This document shows positions 44,694 through 53,795 of a stretch of DNA of 64,000 nt, in pieces. The position numbers and the translations under genes were made by a program. The notes under the pieces are model-generated. The model was given only the letters and a program-made list of their open reading frames with translations, had not been told where the DNA came from and made no database searches. This stretch comes from Yoonia sp034652275 (GTDB lineage Bacteria; Pseudomonadota; Alphaproteobacteria; Rhodobacterales; Rhodobacteraceae): the NCBI RefSeq assembly GCF_034652275.1, contig NZ_JAXIWG010000003.1:481539-545538 (forward strand). Reading direction: 5' to 3'. Numbering within the stretch: the stretch's first letter is position 1; each line of letters opens with the position of its first letter.

Positions 44694-47600
44694 TCAAGGG
44701 CGCGCGGGGCCGCCCACCTCTGCCAGCAATGCGGCATTACCGCCCGCCGCTGTCGTGTCGATGCAGACATGCCGTTCATGGCAGGCATGCGCGCGGTCGG
44801 GCTGTCCGGTGATCAAGGCGATGATCTTGCCCTCGCGTGCCGCAAGCGCTGTTTCCAGCGCGCGGGCGGTGTCGGCATCGCCCCACCAGATGACGCCTGA
44901 CAAGGGTGCCAGCGTGGTCAAAGCATCAGGCGGCAGATCGCCGTCCGCGCTGATCCCGACACCGCCCAAGGTCGCGATGGCCGCCACCTGTGCGGCTGCC
45001 GCCTCTGGTCCCGGACCCATGCAGAGGATCGCACCGCGCGGGTGCAGCCCGTGGCGGTTGGATTCACCAGTCGGGCCGGGCAGGTCGGTCGGCGCGGGGC
45101 TGGCAGGCATGAGGGCTGCGGCCAGCCGCTTTTGCAGGGCGGCTGGATCGGCGGCGACGTCCCATGTGCCGGTCGCCTGCGCTGCTTGCGGCGCCGCGAA
45201 ACGGGGCAGGTAATGCGGTCCGCCCGCCTTGGGTCCGGTGCCGGAGAGACCTTCGCCACCGAAAGGCTGGCTGCCTACGACGGCGCCGATCTGGTCGCGG
45301 TTGACATAGATATTGCCCGCCTCGATCCGCTCGACCACGGTCTGCACGCGGTCGTCGATCCGTGTGTGCAGCCCGAAAGTCAGCCCGTAGCCCATGGCGT
45401 TGATATCGTCGATCACGCGGTCAAGGTCGCGCGCCTCGAAGGTCGCGACATGCAGGACGGGGCCGAAGATTTCGCGTGTCATCTGGGCGATGCCGGCCAC
45501 GCGGATCACCGTGGGGGCGATGAAATGCCCGTCTTGCGGGGCGCTGATCTGGTGCAGGATGCGCCCGTCGCTGCGGGCCTGCGCGATATGGTCGGCGATG
45601 GTCTTGTGCGCGGCGGCGTCGATGACCGGTCCCAGATCGGTGGACAAGTGCCACGGGTCGCCGACGGTCAGCTCGTCCATCGCACCTTTGAGCATGGTCA
45701 GCAGTTTGTCGGCGATATCGGTCTGCACATAAAGACAGCGCAGGGCAGAGCAGCGTTGTCCGGCAGACCGGAAAGCGCCGTTGACGATATCGCGCACGGC
45801 ATGTTCGGGCAGCGCGGTGCTGTCCACGATCATCGCGTTCAGCCCGCCGGTTTCGGCGATCAGCGGCGTGCCGGGGGCGCAATGGGCGGCCATGCTGGCG
45901 CGGATTTTGAGCGCCGTGCCGGTCGAGCCGGTGAAGGCCACGCCGCTGATGCGCGCATCGGCGGTCAGGGCCGCGCCCACATCGCCGCCGCCGGGCAGGA
46001 ATTGCAGTGCTGTGACCGGCACGCCTGCATCATGCAGGATTTGCACCGCGCGGAAAGCCACAAGTGGCGTCTGTTCGGCGGGTTTGGCGATGACCGCATT
46101 GCCTGCGGCCAAGGCGGCCGAGACCTGCCCCAGAAAGATCGCGAGCGGGAAGTTCCACGGGCTGATGCAGGTCCAGATGCCGCGCGCCTGCATGTCAGCG
46201 GTGGCTTGGGTGGCGTAGTAGCGCAGGAAATCCACCGCCTCGCGCAATTCGGCCACGGCATCGGGCAGGGTCTTGCCCGCCTCGCGCGCAAGAAGGGCGA
46301 AGAGCGTGTCGGCATCGGACTCAAGCGCATCGGCGGCTTTGCGCAGGACCTGCGCGCGGGTGGCGTGGTCGGCGGTCCAGATCGCGGCACCCGCCAGTGC
46401 ATCGGCCACGTCGTCGGGGGTGGCGGGGGTCACTTGCCCCACGATATCGGCGGGCAGCGCGGGGTTGATGACGGGAGAAGAACTTTCTTGCCTCCGGCGG
46501 GGATATTTGGGCTCGGAAGATGTCAGGGGGCCTGCGATGAAGCCCGCGTCATGCAAGGGCGCGCGGGCCTTGTCGATGGTGTCGAGCGTGGGTTGGTGCG
46601 TCAGGTCCCAGCCTTTGGAATTAACCCGCGCGGGCGCGAAAAGCGCGGGGCCTGTGGGCAGGTCGGGGCGCAGGCCAGCGGCGTCGAACGGGCAGGCGGC
46701 GACCACGCTTGCGGGGACGGATTCGTCCACGATCTGGTTGACGAAGCTGGAATTGGCCCCGTTTTCCAGCAGGCGGCGGACGAGATAGGCGAGCAGATCC
46801 TCATGCGCGCCAACGGGGGCGTAGATCCGGCAGCGTGTGTTCTCGGCGTTCAGCACGATGGTATGCAGGGTCTCGCCCATCCCGTGCAGGCGCTGGAATT
46901 CGAATGTGTCCTTGCCGCGCCCCATCTGGGCGGCCAAGTCCAGCACGGCGGCGACGGTATGGGCGTTGTGGGTGGCGAATTGCGGATAAATCCGGTCGGT
47001 CAGGCCCAGCAGTTTGCGCGCATTGGCGATATAGCTGATGTCGGTGTGTTGTTTGGCGGTGAAAACGGGGAACCCGTCGATGCCCTGCACCTGCGCGCGT
47101 TTGATCTCGGCGTCCCAATAGGCGCCTTTCACGAGCCGCACCATGATCTTGCGGTCAAGATCGCTGGCCATCCGGTAAAGCTGGTCGATCACCAAGGGCG
47201 CGCGCTGTCCGTAGGCCTGCACAACCACGCCGAACCCGTCCCATTTCGCCAGCGCGGGATCGGCGAGCACGGCGGCGATCACGTCGAGCGACAGCGCCAG
47301 CCTGTCGGCCTCTTCCGCGTCGATGTTGAAACCCATGCCGGCGGATTTCGCAAGCAGCGCAAGGGCGCGCACGCGCGGCACCAGTTCGTCCATCACACGC
47401 GCCTGTTGCGCGACTTCATAGCGGGGATGCAGGGCCGAGAGTTTGACGGAAATGCCGGGGTTTTCCGCAACCGAGCCATGCACGCAATGATCGGCAATGG
47501 CCGAAATCGCGCGGGAATAGGCAAGGTGGTAATGTTTGGCGTCGGCTTCGGTCCGTGCGGCCTCGCCCAGCATGTCATAGCTGTAGGTGAAACCCTTGGC

Positions 47601-48167
47601 CTGCATGCCGGTGGCGCGTTTCATCGCCTTTTGAATCGTCTCCCCCAGCACGAACTGGCGGCCCATTTCGCGCATCGCGCGCGCCACGGCGGTGCGGATC
47701 ACCGGTTCGCCCAGCCGTTTGACCGCAGACCGCAGGTGCCGCGTGATCCCCGGTTTTTCATCGTCAAGCACGCGGCCTGTCAGCATCAGCGCCCAGGTCG
47801 AGGCGTTCACCAGCGACGACGCCGAATGTCCCAGATGCTTGCCCCAGTCGGAGGGCGCGATCTTGTCCTCGATCAGGTCGTCCATCGTGTCGGCGTCAGG
47901 CACGCGCAGCAGCGCCTCGGCCAGACACATCAGCGCGATGCCTTCGTCGGTCGACAGGCCGTATTCCGCAAGGAAAACCTCCATCAGGCCCGGATCGGCG
48001 CTGGTCCGGATCTGGGTGACAAGGGCAGCCGCGCGGTCGCAGATGCGGGCGCGGTCGGTGTCGGACAAGGCCGCCGTTTCGACCAAGGCTGCGACAGCGG
48101 CGGATTCGTCGCTGTAGATCGCGGCGTCGATGGCGTCGCGCAGATTGAGAGGGGTATCACGGGGCAT
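44694..48167 (-). CDS. putA: bifunctional proline dehydrogenase/P5C dehydrogenase
   Basis: 1157 residues. Oxidises proline to glutamate in two steps. The N-terminal proline dehydrogenase barrel (MVRLVKGAYWDAEIKRAQ) leads to the aldehyde dehydrogenase domain with IAETGGLNAMIV (Glu) and SAGQRCSALRCLY (catalytic Cys). No ribbon-helix-helix DNA-binding domain is present, so regulation is left to the divergent Lrp-type PutR. The linker between domains (about residues 548-565) is encoded by a gene-end repeat read in frame. Confidence 0.97.
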   Translation of the reverse strand: MPRDTPLNLRDAIDAAIYSDESAAVAALVETAALSDTDRARICDRAAALVTQIRTSADPGLMEVFLAEYGLSTDEGIALMCLAEALLRVPDADTMDDLIEDKIAPSDWGKHLGHSASSLVNASTWALMLTGRVLDDEKPGITRHLRSAVKRLGEPVIRTAVARAMREMGRQFVLGETIQKAMKRATGMQAKGFTYSYDMLGEAARTEADAKHYHLAYSRAISAIADHCVHGSVAENPGISVKLSALHPRYEVAQQARVMDELVPRVRALALLAKSAGMGFNIDAEEADRLALSLDVIAAVLADPALAKWDGFGVVVQAYGQRAPLVIDQLYRMASDLDRKIMVRLVKGAYWDAEIKRAQVQGIDGFPVFTAKQHTDISYIANARKLLGLTDRIYPQFATHNAHTVAAVLDLAAQMGRGKDTFEFQRLHGMGETLHTIVLNAENTRCRIYAPVGAHEDLLAYLVRRLLENGANSSFVNQIVDESVPASVVAACPFDAAGLRPDLPTGPALFAPARVNSKGWDLTHQPTLDTIDKARAPLHDAGFIAGPLTSSEPKYPRRRQESSSPVINPALPADIVGQVTPATPDDVADALAGAAIWTADHATRAQVLRKAADALESDADTLFALLAREAGKTLPDAVAELREAVDFLRYYATQATADMQARGIWTCISPWNFPLAIFLGQVSAALAAGNAVIAKPAEQTPLVAFRAVQILHDAGVPVTALQFLPGGGDVGAALTADARISGVAFTGSTGTALKIRASMAAHCAPGTPLIAETGGLNAMIVDSTALPEHAVRDIVNGAFRSAGQRCSALRCLYVQTDIADKLLTMLKGAMDELTVGDPWHLSTDLGPVIDAAAHKTIADHIAQARSDGRILHQISAPQDGHFIAPTVIRVAGIAQMTREIFGPVLHVATFEARDLDRVIDDINAMGYGLTFGLHTRIDDRVQTVVERIEAGNIYVNRDQIGAVVGSQPFGGEGLSGTGPKAGGPHYLPRFAAPQAAQATGTWDVAADPAALQKRLAAALMPASPAPTDLPGPTGESNRHGLHPRGAILCMGPGPEAAAAQVAAIATLGGVGISADGDLPPDALTTLAPLSGVIWWGDADTARALETALAAREGKIIALITGQPDRAHACHERHVCIDTTAAGGNAALLAEVGGPARP
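46490..46522 (+). repeat. gene-end repeat, copy 5, inside putA
   Basis: 33 nt identical to the copy at 5601-5633. Here it is translated on the minus strand as part of the PutA interdomain linker (SSEPKYPRRR) without stop or frame change. Confidence 0.85.
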
Positions 48168-48271
48168 GGCGGAATCCTTATCCAGATGGCCTATCATAGC
48201 CGATTGCGAAAAGGCGATTGGCCTGCTAATGCGCGATCCGCAGGACAGAGTGATGAAAAGGCGCGACCATC

Positions 48272-48763
48272 ATGACCGAAAAGAATGGCGAACTGGATAA
48301 ATTCGACCGAAAGATCCTTGACGTGCTTGCCGTGGAAGGGCGCATCAGCATCACCGACCTTGCGCGCAGGATCGGGCTGTCGAAATCGCCCACGCAGGCA
48401 CGCTTGCGCAGGCTCGAGGAAACCGGCGTGATCCGCGGTTATCGCGCGCTTTACGATCCGATCCGGCTGGACCGTGACCATGTGGCTTTTGTCGAAGTCC
48501 GTCTGTCCGATACCCGCGAAAAGGCGCTGGCCGCCTTCAATGCCGCCGTGCTGCGTATCCCCGAGGTCGAGCAATGCCACCTGATCGCGGGCGCCTTTGA
48601 TTATCTGCTCAAGGTGCGCACGGCGGGGATGACCGGCTATCGCGCGGTGCTGGCCGAGAAGATTTCGACATTGCCGCATGTGTCCAACACCTCGACCTAT
48701 GTGGCGATGCAGACGGTCAAGGAAGAAGGCGTGTCGCCCGTCGCCCCCGGCCCCGAGGCATAG
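48272..48763 (+). CDS. putR: Lrp/AsnC-family regulator, PutR-like
   Basis: 163 residues. An N-terminal helix-turn-helix (ITDLARRIGLSKSPTQARLRRLE) precedes a RAM ligand-binding domain. It is divergent from putA across a roughly 100-nt gap, the arrangement of PutR in other Alphaproteobacteria, where proline triggers activation of putA. No exact operator was identified. The C-terminal tail is Pro/Glu-rich. Confidence 0.88.
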   Translation: MTEKNGELDKFDRKILDVLAVEGRISITDLARRIGLSKSPTQARLRRLEETGVIRGYRALYDPIRLDRDHVAFVEVRLSDTREKALAAFNAAVLRIPEVEQCHLIAGAFDYLLKVRTAGMTGYRAVLAEKISTLPHVSNTSTYVAMQTVKEEGVSPVAPGPEA

Positions 48764-48803
48764 CGCCGCTTGACGCGGTGGCGGATCGGTACAGGTCATC
48801 CAC

Positions 48804-49343
48804 ATGCGCTTGATCTTATGCCTTATGTGCTTCGCGACATCCGTGGTGGCAGAGACCTGTCCCGCCGCCCCTGACCATGGTGCCGAACAGGCGCGCATCA
48901 TCGCGGAACTGGGCAAGGCTCGTACACAGGCAGAGGCGGCACCACTGACCCAAGGTCTGTGGCGGCTTTGGACCGATGCGCCCGATGCTGCGGCCAAAAC
49001 CCTGCTCGTTGACGGGATGGACCTTTTGACGGACGGTGCACCCGGCATCGCTGTGACCAAATTCGACGCTCTGATCGCCTATTGCCCCGACTACGCCGAG
49101 GGTTACAACCAGCGCGCCTTCGCGCACTATCTGCAAGGGGATTTCGCAGGCGCGCTGGACGATCTGGACGCTGCTCTGGCGATCAATCCACTGCATGTCG
49201 CGGCCCTGTCGGGCAAGGCATTGACGCTGATGGGTCTGGGCCGTGATGCACAGGCGCAGGAGGTGCTGCGCGCCGCCGTCGCGCTGAACCCCTGGCTACA
49301 GGAACGCGCGCTTTTGGTGACACCGCCGGGGGTGGAGTTGTGA
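48804..49343 (+). CDS. secreted TPR-repeat protein
   Basis: 179 residues. A signal peptide (MRLILCLMCFATSVVAETC) is followed by about three tetratricopeptide repeats (YAEGYNQRAFAHYLQGDFAGAL and following). TPR proteins mediate protein contacts; the partner is unknown. It follows putR on the same strand and ends 54 nt before tRNA-Leu. The cysteine after the signal could form a disulfide or lipidation site, but no lipobox is clear. Confidence 0.82.
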   Translation: MRLILCLMCFATSVVAETCPAAPDHGAEQARIIAELGKARTQAEAAPLTQGLWRLWTDAPDAAAKTLLVDGMDLLTDGAPGIAVTKFDALIAYCPDYAEGYNQRAFAHYLQGDFAGALDDLDAALAINPLHVAALSGKALTLMGLGRDAQAQEVLRAAVALNPWLQERALLVTPPGVEL

Positions 49344-49397
49344 TCCGGCTTGCCGCCGCCTGCGGCCTTGCTTAGGAAAGCACCACGCGCCCCGCTT

Positions 49398-49483
49398 GCC
49401 CGCGTGGTGGAATGGTAGACATCGGAGACTTAAAATCTCTTGGCCGCAAGGCCGTGCCGGTTCGAGTCCGGCCGCGGGCACCA
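49398..49483 (+). tRNA. tRNA-Leu (anticodon UAA)
   Basis: 86 nt including an encoded CCA. Acceptor arms GCCCGCG (49398-49404) and CGCGGGC (49473-49479) pair fully; the T-arm contains GGTTCGAGTCC. The anticodon loop CTTAAAA (49429-49435) reads UAA at 49431-49433. A long variable arm follows, as expected for leucine. Confidence 0.96.
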
Positions 49484-49630
49484 GCAAACTGATCTATATC
49501 ACGAGCGGATTGCAGCCCAGCCTGCGCAATAGATGTTCCGCGCAGGGCTGGATCGGTTAGGGTCGATCTGTACCCGCTGGACAGCTCCTGAACATCAGGC
49601 AAGCGTTTGGCGGAGCGAAAGGACTATTCC

Positions 49631-50314
49631 ATGAAAATCTTGCCATTTGGTATCGCTTCGGCGATCGCGTTGACCGCTGCCATGCCATCATTCGCCCAAT
49701 CGACAGAAGCCCGCGCTGGCGCCGAAATCTCGGCCCGCGTGACCCCAAGCGAATTCGCGCCATCCGTTGGCGTGCTGGAGCTGAACCAGACCGTCGTGAT
49801 CGAAGGCTGTCTGGAAGACGTCACATGGTGCCAGATCAGTTTCGACGGCCAGACAGCCTGGGCCTCGGCAGAATATCTCTATGTCGAGGAAGACGCGACA
49901 CCCGTCGCTCTGATCAATCGCCCGGGTACACTGACGCTTTCCACCGTCACCGTGCCGGATGACGATGCAACCCAGACCGACCAGAACACGGCCGCCGCTG
50001 TCGGCGCGACGCTCGGGTCGTTGATTGCCTTCGCCGCCGGTGGCCCTGTTGGGGGTGTGATCGTCGGCGGGATGCTGGGGACCGCGGTTGCGGTTTCCGC
50101 TGTCGAGCCGTCCGAGGAAACGCTGGTCTTCGTCTCGGCCAATCCGGTCGAGACGATCTATCTGAACGGTGAAGTCGCTGTCGGTGCGGGCGTTCCTGCC
50201 GAGGTCGTCATGTATGACGTCCCGACGCAGCCGGAATTCCGCTATCTGAACGTGAACAACCAGCTTGTGCTGGTTGATGCCGAAACCGGCACCATCGTCC
50301 GCGTTATCCGTTGA
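49631..50314 (+). CDS. secreted DUF1236/SH3-like protein
   Basis: 227 residues. A signal peptide (MKILPFGIASAIALTAAMPSFA) precedes an SH3-like region (VVIEGCLEDVTWCQISFDGQTAWASAEYL), a glycine-rich membrane-like stretch (VGATLGSLIAFAAGG) and a C-terminal DUF1236 repeat (FRYLNVNNQLVLVDAETGTIVRVIR). AAAGGA precedes the ATG. Role in the envelope unknown; a terminator follows. Confidence 0.85.
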   Translation: MKILPFGIASAIALTAAMPSFAQSTEARAGAEISARVTPSEFAPSVGVLELNQTVVIEGCLEDVTWCQISFDGQTAWASAEYLYVEEDATPVALINRPGTLTLSTVTVPDDDATQTDQNTAAAVGATLGSLIAFAAGGPVGGVIVGGMLGTAVAVSAVEPSEETLVFVSANPVETIYLNGEVAVGAGVPAEVVMYDVPTQPEFRYLNVNNQLVLVDAETGTIVRVIR

Positions 50315-50322
50315 ACGAAAGG

Positions 50323-50347
50323 GCCCCGCGCATCACGCGGGGCTTTT
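50323..50347 (+). terminator. intrinsic terminator after the DUF1236 gene
   Basis: Perfect 8-bp stem GCCCCGCG/CGCGGGGC with loop CATCA, followed by TTTT. Confidence 0.92.
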
Positions 50348-50363
50348 CGTGCCTGCCTGAACG

Positions 50364-50395
50364 AAAAAAGCGGCCGCCATTGGCGACCGCTTTTT
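50364..50395. terminator. bidirectional terminator between the DUF1236 and csbD genes
   Basis: AAAAAAGCGG...CCGCTTTTT with an inner CGCC-ATT-GGCG stem and one C-A mismatch. A T-run follows the hairpin on both strands, so it can stop both convergent genes. Confidence 0.85.
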
Positions 50396-50414
50396 CTATT
50401 CACCTGGTAGCAGA

Positions 50415-50612
50415 TCAGGTCTTGCTTGCCCAATCGTCGACCTGACGTTCGGCCTCGTCTTTGGCCAAACCGTACTTTTCCTGCACCTTGCCGACCAGCT
50501 GATCACGCTGTCCGTCGATCTGTTGCAGGTCGTCGTCGGTCAGATCGCCCCATTTTTCCTTGGCGCTGCCGCTCATCTGCTTCCATTTGCCTTTGACGAT
50601 ATCCCAGTTCAT
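50415..50612 (-). CDS. CsbD-family stress protein
   Basis: 65 residues. Small hydrophilic helical protein of the CsbD type (NWDIVKGKWKQMSGSAKEKWGDLTDDD). CsbD genes are commonly induced by general stress. AGGAG precedes the ATG. A single-gene unit ended by a shared terminator. Confidence 0.93.
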   Translation of the reverse strand: MNWDIVKGKWKQMSGSAKEKWGDLTDDDLQQIDGQRDQLVGKVQEKYGLAKDEAERQVDDWASKT

Positions 50613-50692
50613 GTGGATCTCCTTTGTCGTTTGAATAAGTACGATTGGAAAACGCCAATGCCGCGATTAGGTTCCGCCGCGGCGCAAAATCG

Positions 50693-51601
50693 TCAGCCTG
50701 CCCCGAAGATCAGCAGCACAAGCGGGATGGTCAGCACCGATGCCAATGTCTGGGCTGTGACCAGTCCGGCCATATAGGTCGCGTCACCGCCGAATTGCCG
50801 TGTCAGCACATAGGATGTGGGCGCGGTCGGAATGGCGAAGAAAATGACCAGCACCAGTGCCTCGATCCCGTTCAGCCCGAAGATCCACGCCATGCCCATC
50901 GCCAGCACCGGCATTGCAAAGAGCCGCAGCGCGCTGTTGATCCCGATTGCGGCCATGTCGGACCGCAGCGCGCCCGGGCGCAGTGCCGCCCCCACGCAGA
51001 GCAGTCCCAAGGGCAGGCTGCCTTGTCCCAGTAGCGCAAAGAACGCGCCTGTCCCGAATGGCAACCCGATCCCGCTCAGCGCCAGCGTGATCCCCAGCGC
51101 GCAGGCAAGGATCAGCGGGTTGCGCGCCATCATCCGCAGGATCGCCTGCGGACGGCGCGCCTCGGTCCGCTCGGCCAATGCCATGATCGACAGCACATTG
51201 ACCAGCGGCACGATCACCGCCAGCACAATGGCCGCGCGCTCGATCCCGGGCGCGCCGACAAGGGCGGCCGTGATGGCAAGGCCCAGATAGGTGTTGATCC
51301 GCACGACGCCCTGCAAGGTCGGCCCAAAACGCGCGGCCGGGCTCGGGTGGAACCACCTCCAGCCATAAAGCCCCAGTGCGGCAAGCCCGATCGCGGCAAA
51401 AGCCGCGCCGCCCAGCCGCCAGATTGCAGGATCACCCAAAGGGGCCGCGCCAAGGCTGCCCACCAGCAGCGCCGGAAACAGGATGTAGTAATTGACGCGC
51501 TCTGCCGCAGGCCAGAACCCCGGTTCGGGAAAGCCCGTGCGCGCCATCGCAAAGCCAAGGCAGATCAGCGCGAACAGCGGCCAGATTGTCAGGATGATCA
51601 T
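50693..51601 (-). CDS. AEC-family transporter (auxin efflux carrier-like)
   Basis: 302 residues, about ten membrane helices. The AEC pattern includes an N-terminal IWPLFALICLGFAMARTGF and a C-terminal block FFAIPTAPTSYVLTRQFGGDATYMAGLVTAQTLAS. Family members export auxin-like acids, malate or other organic anions. Followed by the metal transporter cluster on the same strand. Confidence 0.9.
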   Translation of the reverse strand: MIILTIWPLFALICLGFAMARTGFPEPGFWPAAERVNYYILFPALLVGSLGAAPLGDPAIWRLGGAAFAAIGLAALGLYGWRWFHPSPAARFGPTLQGVVRINTYLGLAITAALVGAPGIERAAIVLAVIVPLVNVLSIMALAERTEARRPQAILRMMARNPLILACALGITLALSGIGLPFGTGAFFALLGQGSLPLGLLCVGAALRPGALRSDMAAIGINSALRLFAMPVLAMGMAWIFGLNGIEALVLVIFFAIPTAPTSYVLTRQFGGDATYMAGLVTAQTLASVLTIPLVLLIFGAG

Positions 51602-51689
51602 GTTGCCCGTTCCGCTGCTGGTCTTGCGGCCAGCCGTAGCATTCCTGTCGGGCCGTTTGCCAGATCAAAGCGCGGTGATCCTGTGCGAT

Positions 51690-52451
51690 CTAGCCGATGC
51701 GCTGCCCGTGCGCATGCACCACCTGCGCATGATGGGTCAGCGAATGTGGCACTTCTTGGCCGTGCCGCGCCATCAATGCGGCATCGCCGAGGATATCGCG
51801 CGCGGCCCCATCGGCCACGATGCGCCCGCCGTCGATCAGGATCACGCGGTGGCAAAGCTCCAGCACCATCTCCAGATCATGGCTGGCGATCAGCATCGCC
51901 TGATCCATGCCGCGCAGCAGACCGATCAGCCGCCTGCGGTTGCGCAGGTCAAGTGCGGCAGAGGGTTCGTCCAGCAGCAACAGGCGGGGGGACATCACCA
52001 GCACGCCAGCAAGGCACGCCAGCCGCTTTTCGCCGCCCGACAGATGATGCACGGGCCGGTCCGCCAGCGCCGCGATCCCTACGCGGTCAAGTGCTGCGGC
52101 GACGGCTGCGCCCAGCATATCTCCCGACAAGCCCAGATTGCGCGCGCCAAAGGCCACATCCTCGGCCACGCTGGGGCTGAACAACTGGTCCTCGGCCTGC
52201 TGGAACACAAAACCGATGCCGGGGTGGAAACCGCCGGGTGTGACCGGGTCGCCGTCCATCTGCACCTCGCCTGCGGATGCGCGGATCACGCCGGTCAGAC
52301 ACAGCATCAGCGTGGTTTTGCCCGCGCCGTTCGGGCCGATCAGCCCGACCCGTTCACCCTGCGCGATTTGCAGCGACACGTCCTGCAAGACGCGGTCGCC
52401 AGTGGCGCGGGTCAGGCTGAGGTTGCGGGTCTGGAGCAAGGGCTGGGTCAT
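51690..52451 (-). CDS. cbiO: ECF transporter ATPase CbiO
   Basis: 253 residues. Walker A is GPNGAGKTTLML, the Q-loop carries FVFQQAEDQLFSPSVAEDVAFG typical of CbiO/EcfA, the signature is HLSGGEKRLACL and Walker B is LLLLDEPSAALD. It energises uptake by CbiMQ. The ATG at 52451 overlaps cbiQ by 4 nt; the frame is open upstream without support. Confidence 0.93.
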   Translation of the reverse strand: MTQPLLQTRNLSLTRATGDRVLQDVSLQIAQGERVGLIGPNGAGKTTLMLCLTGVIRASAGEVQMDGDPVTPGGFHPGIGFVFQQAEDQLFSPSVAEDVAFGARNLGLSGDMLGAAVAAALDRVGIAALADRPVHHLSGGEKRLACLAGVLVMSPRLLLLDEPSAALDLRNRRRLIGLLRGMDQAMLIASHDLEMVLELCHRVILIDGGRIVADGAARDILGDAALMARHGQEVPHSLTHHAQVVHAHGQRIG

Positions 52452-53170
52452 GCCAGATGGTCCACCGCCAGCAGGCTGGCTGCAAGCGCAATCAGGACCA
52501 CCAGCGCCCATTTGTCGGCGCGCGGCACGGGCGGTGCGTCGGGCAGGGCGGCCCCGCTTGCCCCGTGCCCACGCAGGATCATCGCGTGATAGACCCGTTC
52601 CGACCGCGCATGGCTGCGCAGCAGAAGGCTTGCCAAAATCCAGCCGGTCGACCGGAACCGCCCCAGCCATCCGTGCCCGCCGCGCAGGCGCATGGCGGTC
52701 TGCATGCGGGCCAGATCGTGACGCAGATCCTCGATATGGCGCAGGGTCAGCAACGCCATATCCACCAAAAGCGCGGGCAGCCCAAGACCCCGCAGCGCGC
52801 CGATCAGATGCGACAGTGGCAACGCACCGACAAAGACAACGATCAGCGTAAAGATCGCTAGGAACCGCAGCGCGATGCCAGTGGCGGCGGCCAGCCCTTC
52901 GGCGCGCAGGGCAAGGGGGCCAAGTGCCGTGATGACCGTCTCTCCGCTGGTAAAGGGCAAAACCACGACCAAGCCCGCGATGACAACGCCCGGCAGGCGC
53001 AAGGCCCGCAGCAACTGACGGGCGGGCGTGCCGGACAGCCACACAAGGCACATGGTGGTCGCAACCATCAGCGCCAAGGCGATGGACCCGTGCAGCGCGG
53101 AAAAGCTGAAGGCAAGCGCCAGCAAGGCGATGATCCGCAGGCGCGGGTCGGTGATCGGATCAGCGCGCAC
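52448..53170 (-). CDS. cbiQ: ECF transporter permease CbiQ
   Basis: 240 residues, about five membrane helices. The CbiQ/EcfT coupling region contains MALLTLRHIEDLRHDLARMQTAMRLRGG. A GTG start at 53170 overlaps cbiM by 11 nt. It links the substrate unit CbiM to the ATPase. Confidence 0.9.
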   Translation of the reverse strand: MRADPITDPRLRIIALLALAFSFSALHGSIALALMVATTMCLVWLSGTPARQLLRALRLPGVVIAGLVVVLPFTSGETVITALGPLALRAEGLAAATGIALRFLAIFTLIVVFVGALPLSHLIGALRGLGLPALLVDMALLTLRHIEDLRHDLARMQTAMRLRGGHGWLGRFRSTGWILASLLLRSHARSERVYHAMILRGHGASGAALPDAPPVPRADKWALVVLIALAASLLAVDHLA

Positions 53171-53795
53171 CGATCATCTCGGGGTTGGTGCGGCGCAGAA
53201 AGCCGAGGATCGCGGCGACGACCATCCCCTCGGCCAGCGCCAGCGGCAGATGCGCCAGCGCCAGCGCCGTGATCGCCGCGCGTTCGGCGCCTGCATCCAG
53301 ATGCGCGGGCAGCCCCGCCAGCAGGGTCGCGGCGAACAGCGCAACCGCCAACAGAACTGCGCCTGCGCCGGTCGCAAAGCCCAGAATCGCGGCCGCCGCG
53401 CGCTGCGTCATGTGCCCCAAGCCGCGCGTCAGGCCAAAGGCCACCAGCGCAGGTAGCCCGAGGATGACCGCGTTGACACCGAGCGTGGTCAGCCCGCCAT
53501 GCCCGAACATGACCGCCTGAAACGCAAGCCCGATCAGGATCGCGGGCATTGCATACCAGCCCAGCATCGCTCCCATCAGCCCCGGCAGCATCAGATGCAC
53601 ACTGCTGGGGGGCACGGGGATATGGATCAGCGAGGCTGCGAAAAAGGCAGCCGTCATCATCGAGGCGCGCGGCAGTCCTTCGCGCGGGTCAGGTTGGGCC
53701 GCGATCCGGTTCAGCGAAAGGGCGGTCAGCCCTGCCGCGACCGCCCAGCCGCCCAAGGTCAGCCCAAGGGGCAGGATACCGTCGGGGATATGCAT
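53160..53795 (-). CDS. cbiM: ECF transporter substrate unit CbiM/NikM
   Basis: 211 residues. Mature-type N-terminus MHIPDGILP places the metal-binding His and amino terminus as in CbiM/NikM. HIPVPPSSVHLMLPG is the other conserved block. These proteins bind Co2+ or Ni2+; metal preference is not evident here. Next to a NikL-like accessory gene rather than CbiN. Confidence 0.92.
   Translation of the reverse strand: MHIPDGILPLGLTLGGWAVAAGLTALSLNRIAAQPDPREGLPRASMMTAAFFAASLIHIPVPPSSVHLMLPGLMGAMLGWYAMPAILIGLAFQAVMFGHGGLTTLGVNAVILGLPALVAFGLTRGLGHMTQRAAAAILGFATGAGAVLLAVALFAATLLAGLPAHLDAGAERAAITALALAHLPLALAEGMVVAAILGFLRRTNPEMIGAR

Noticed and set aside
45042..48275. Open frame of 1077 codons on the plus strand across putA
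   Set aside because: Complementary to the clear putA gene. High-GC codon bias keeps the antisense frame open, and it has no family motifs.
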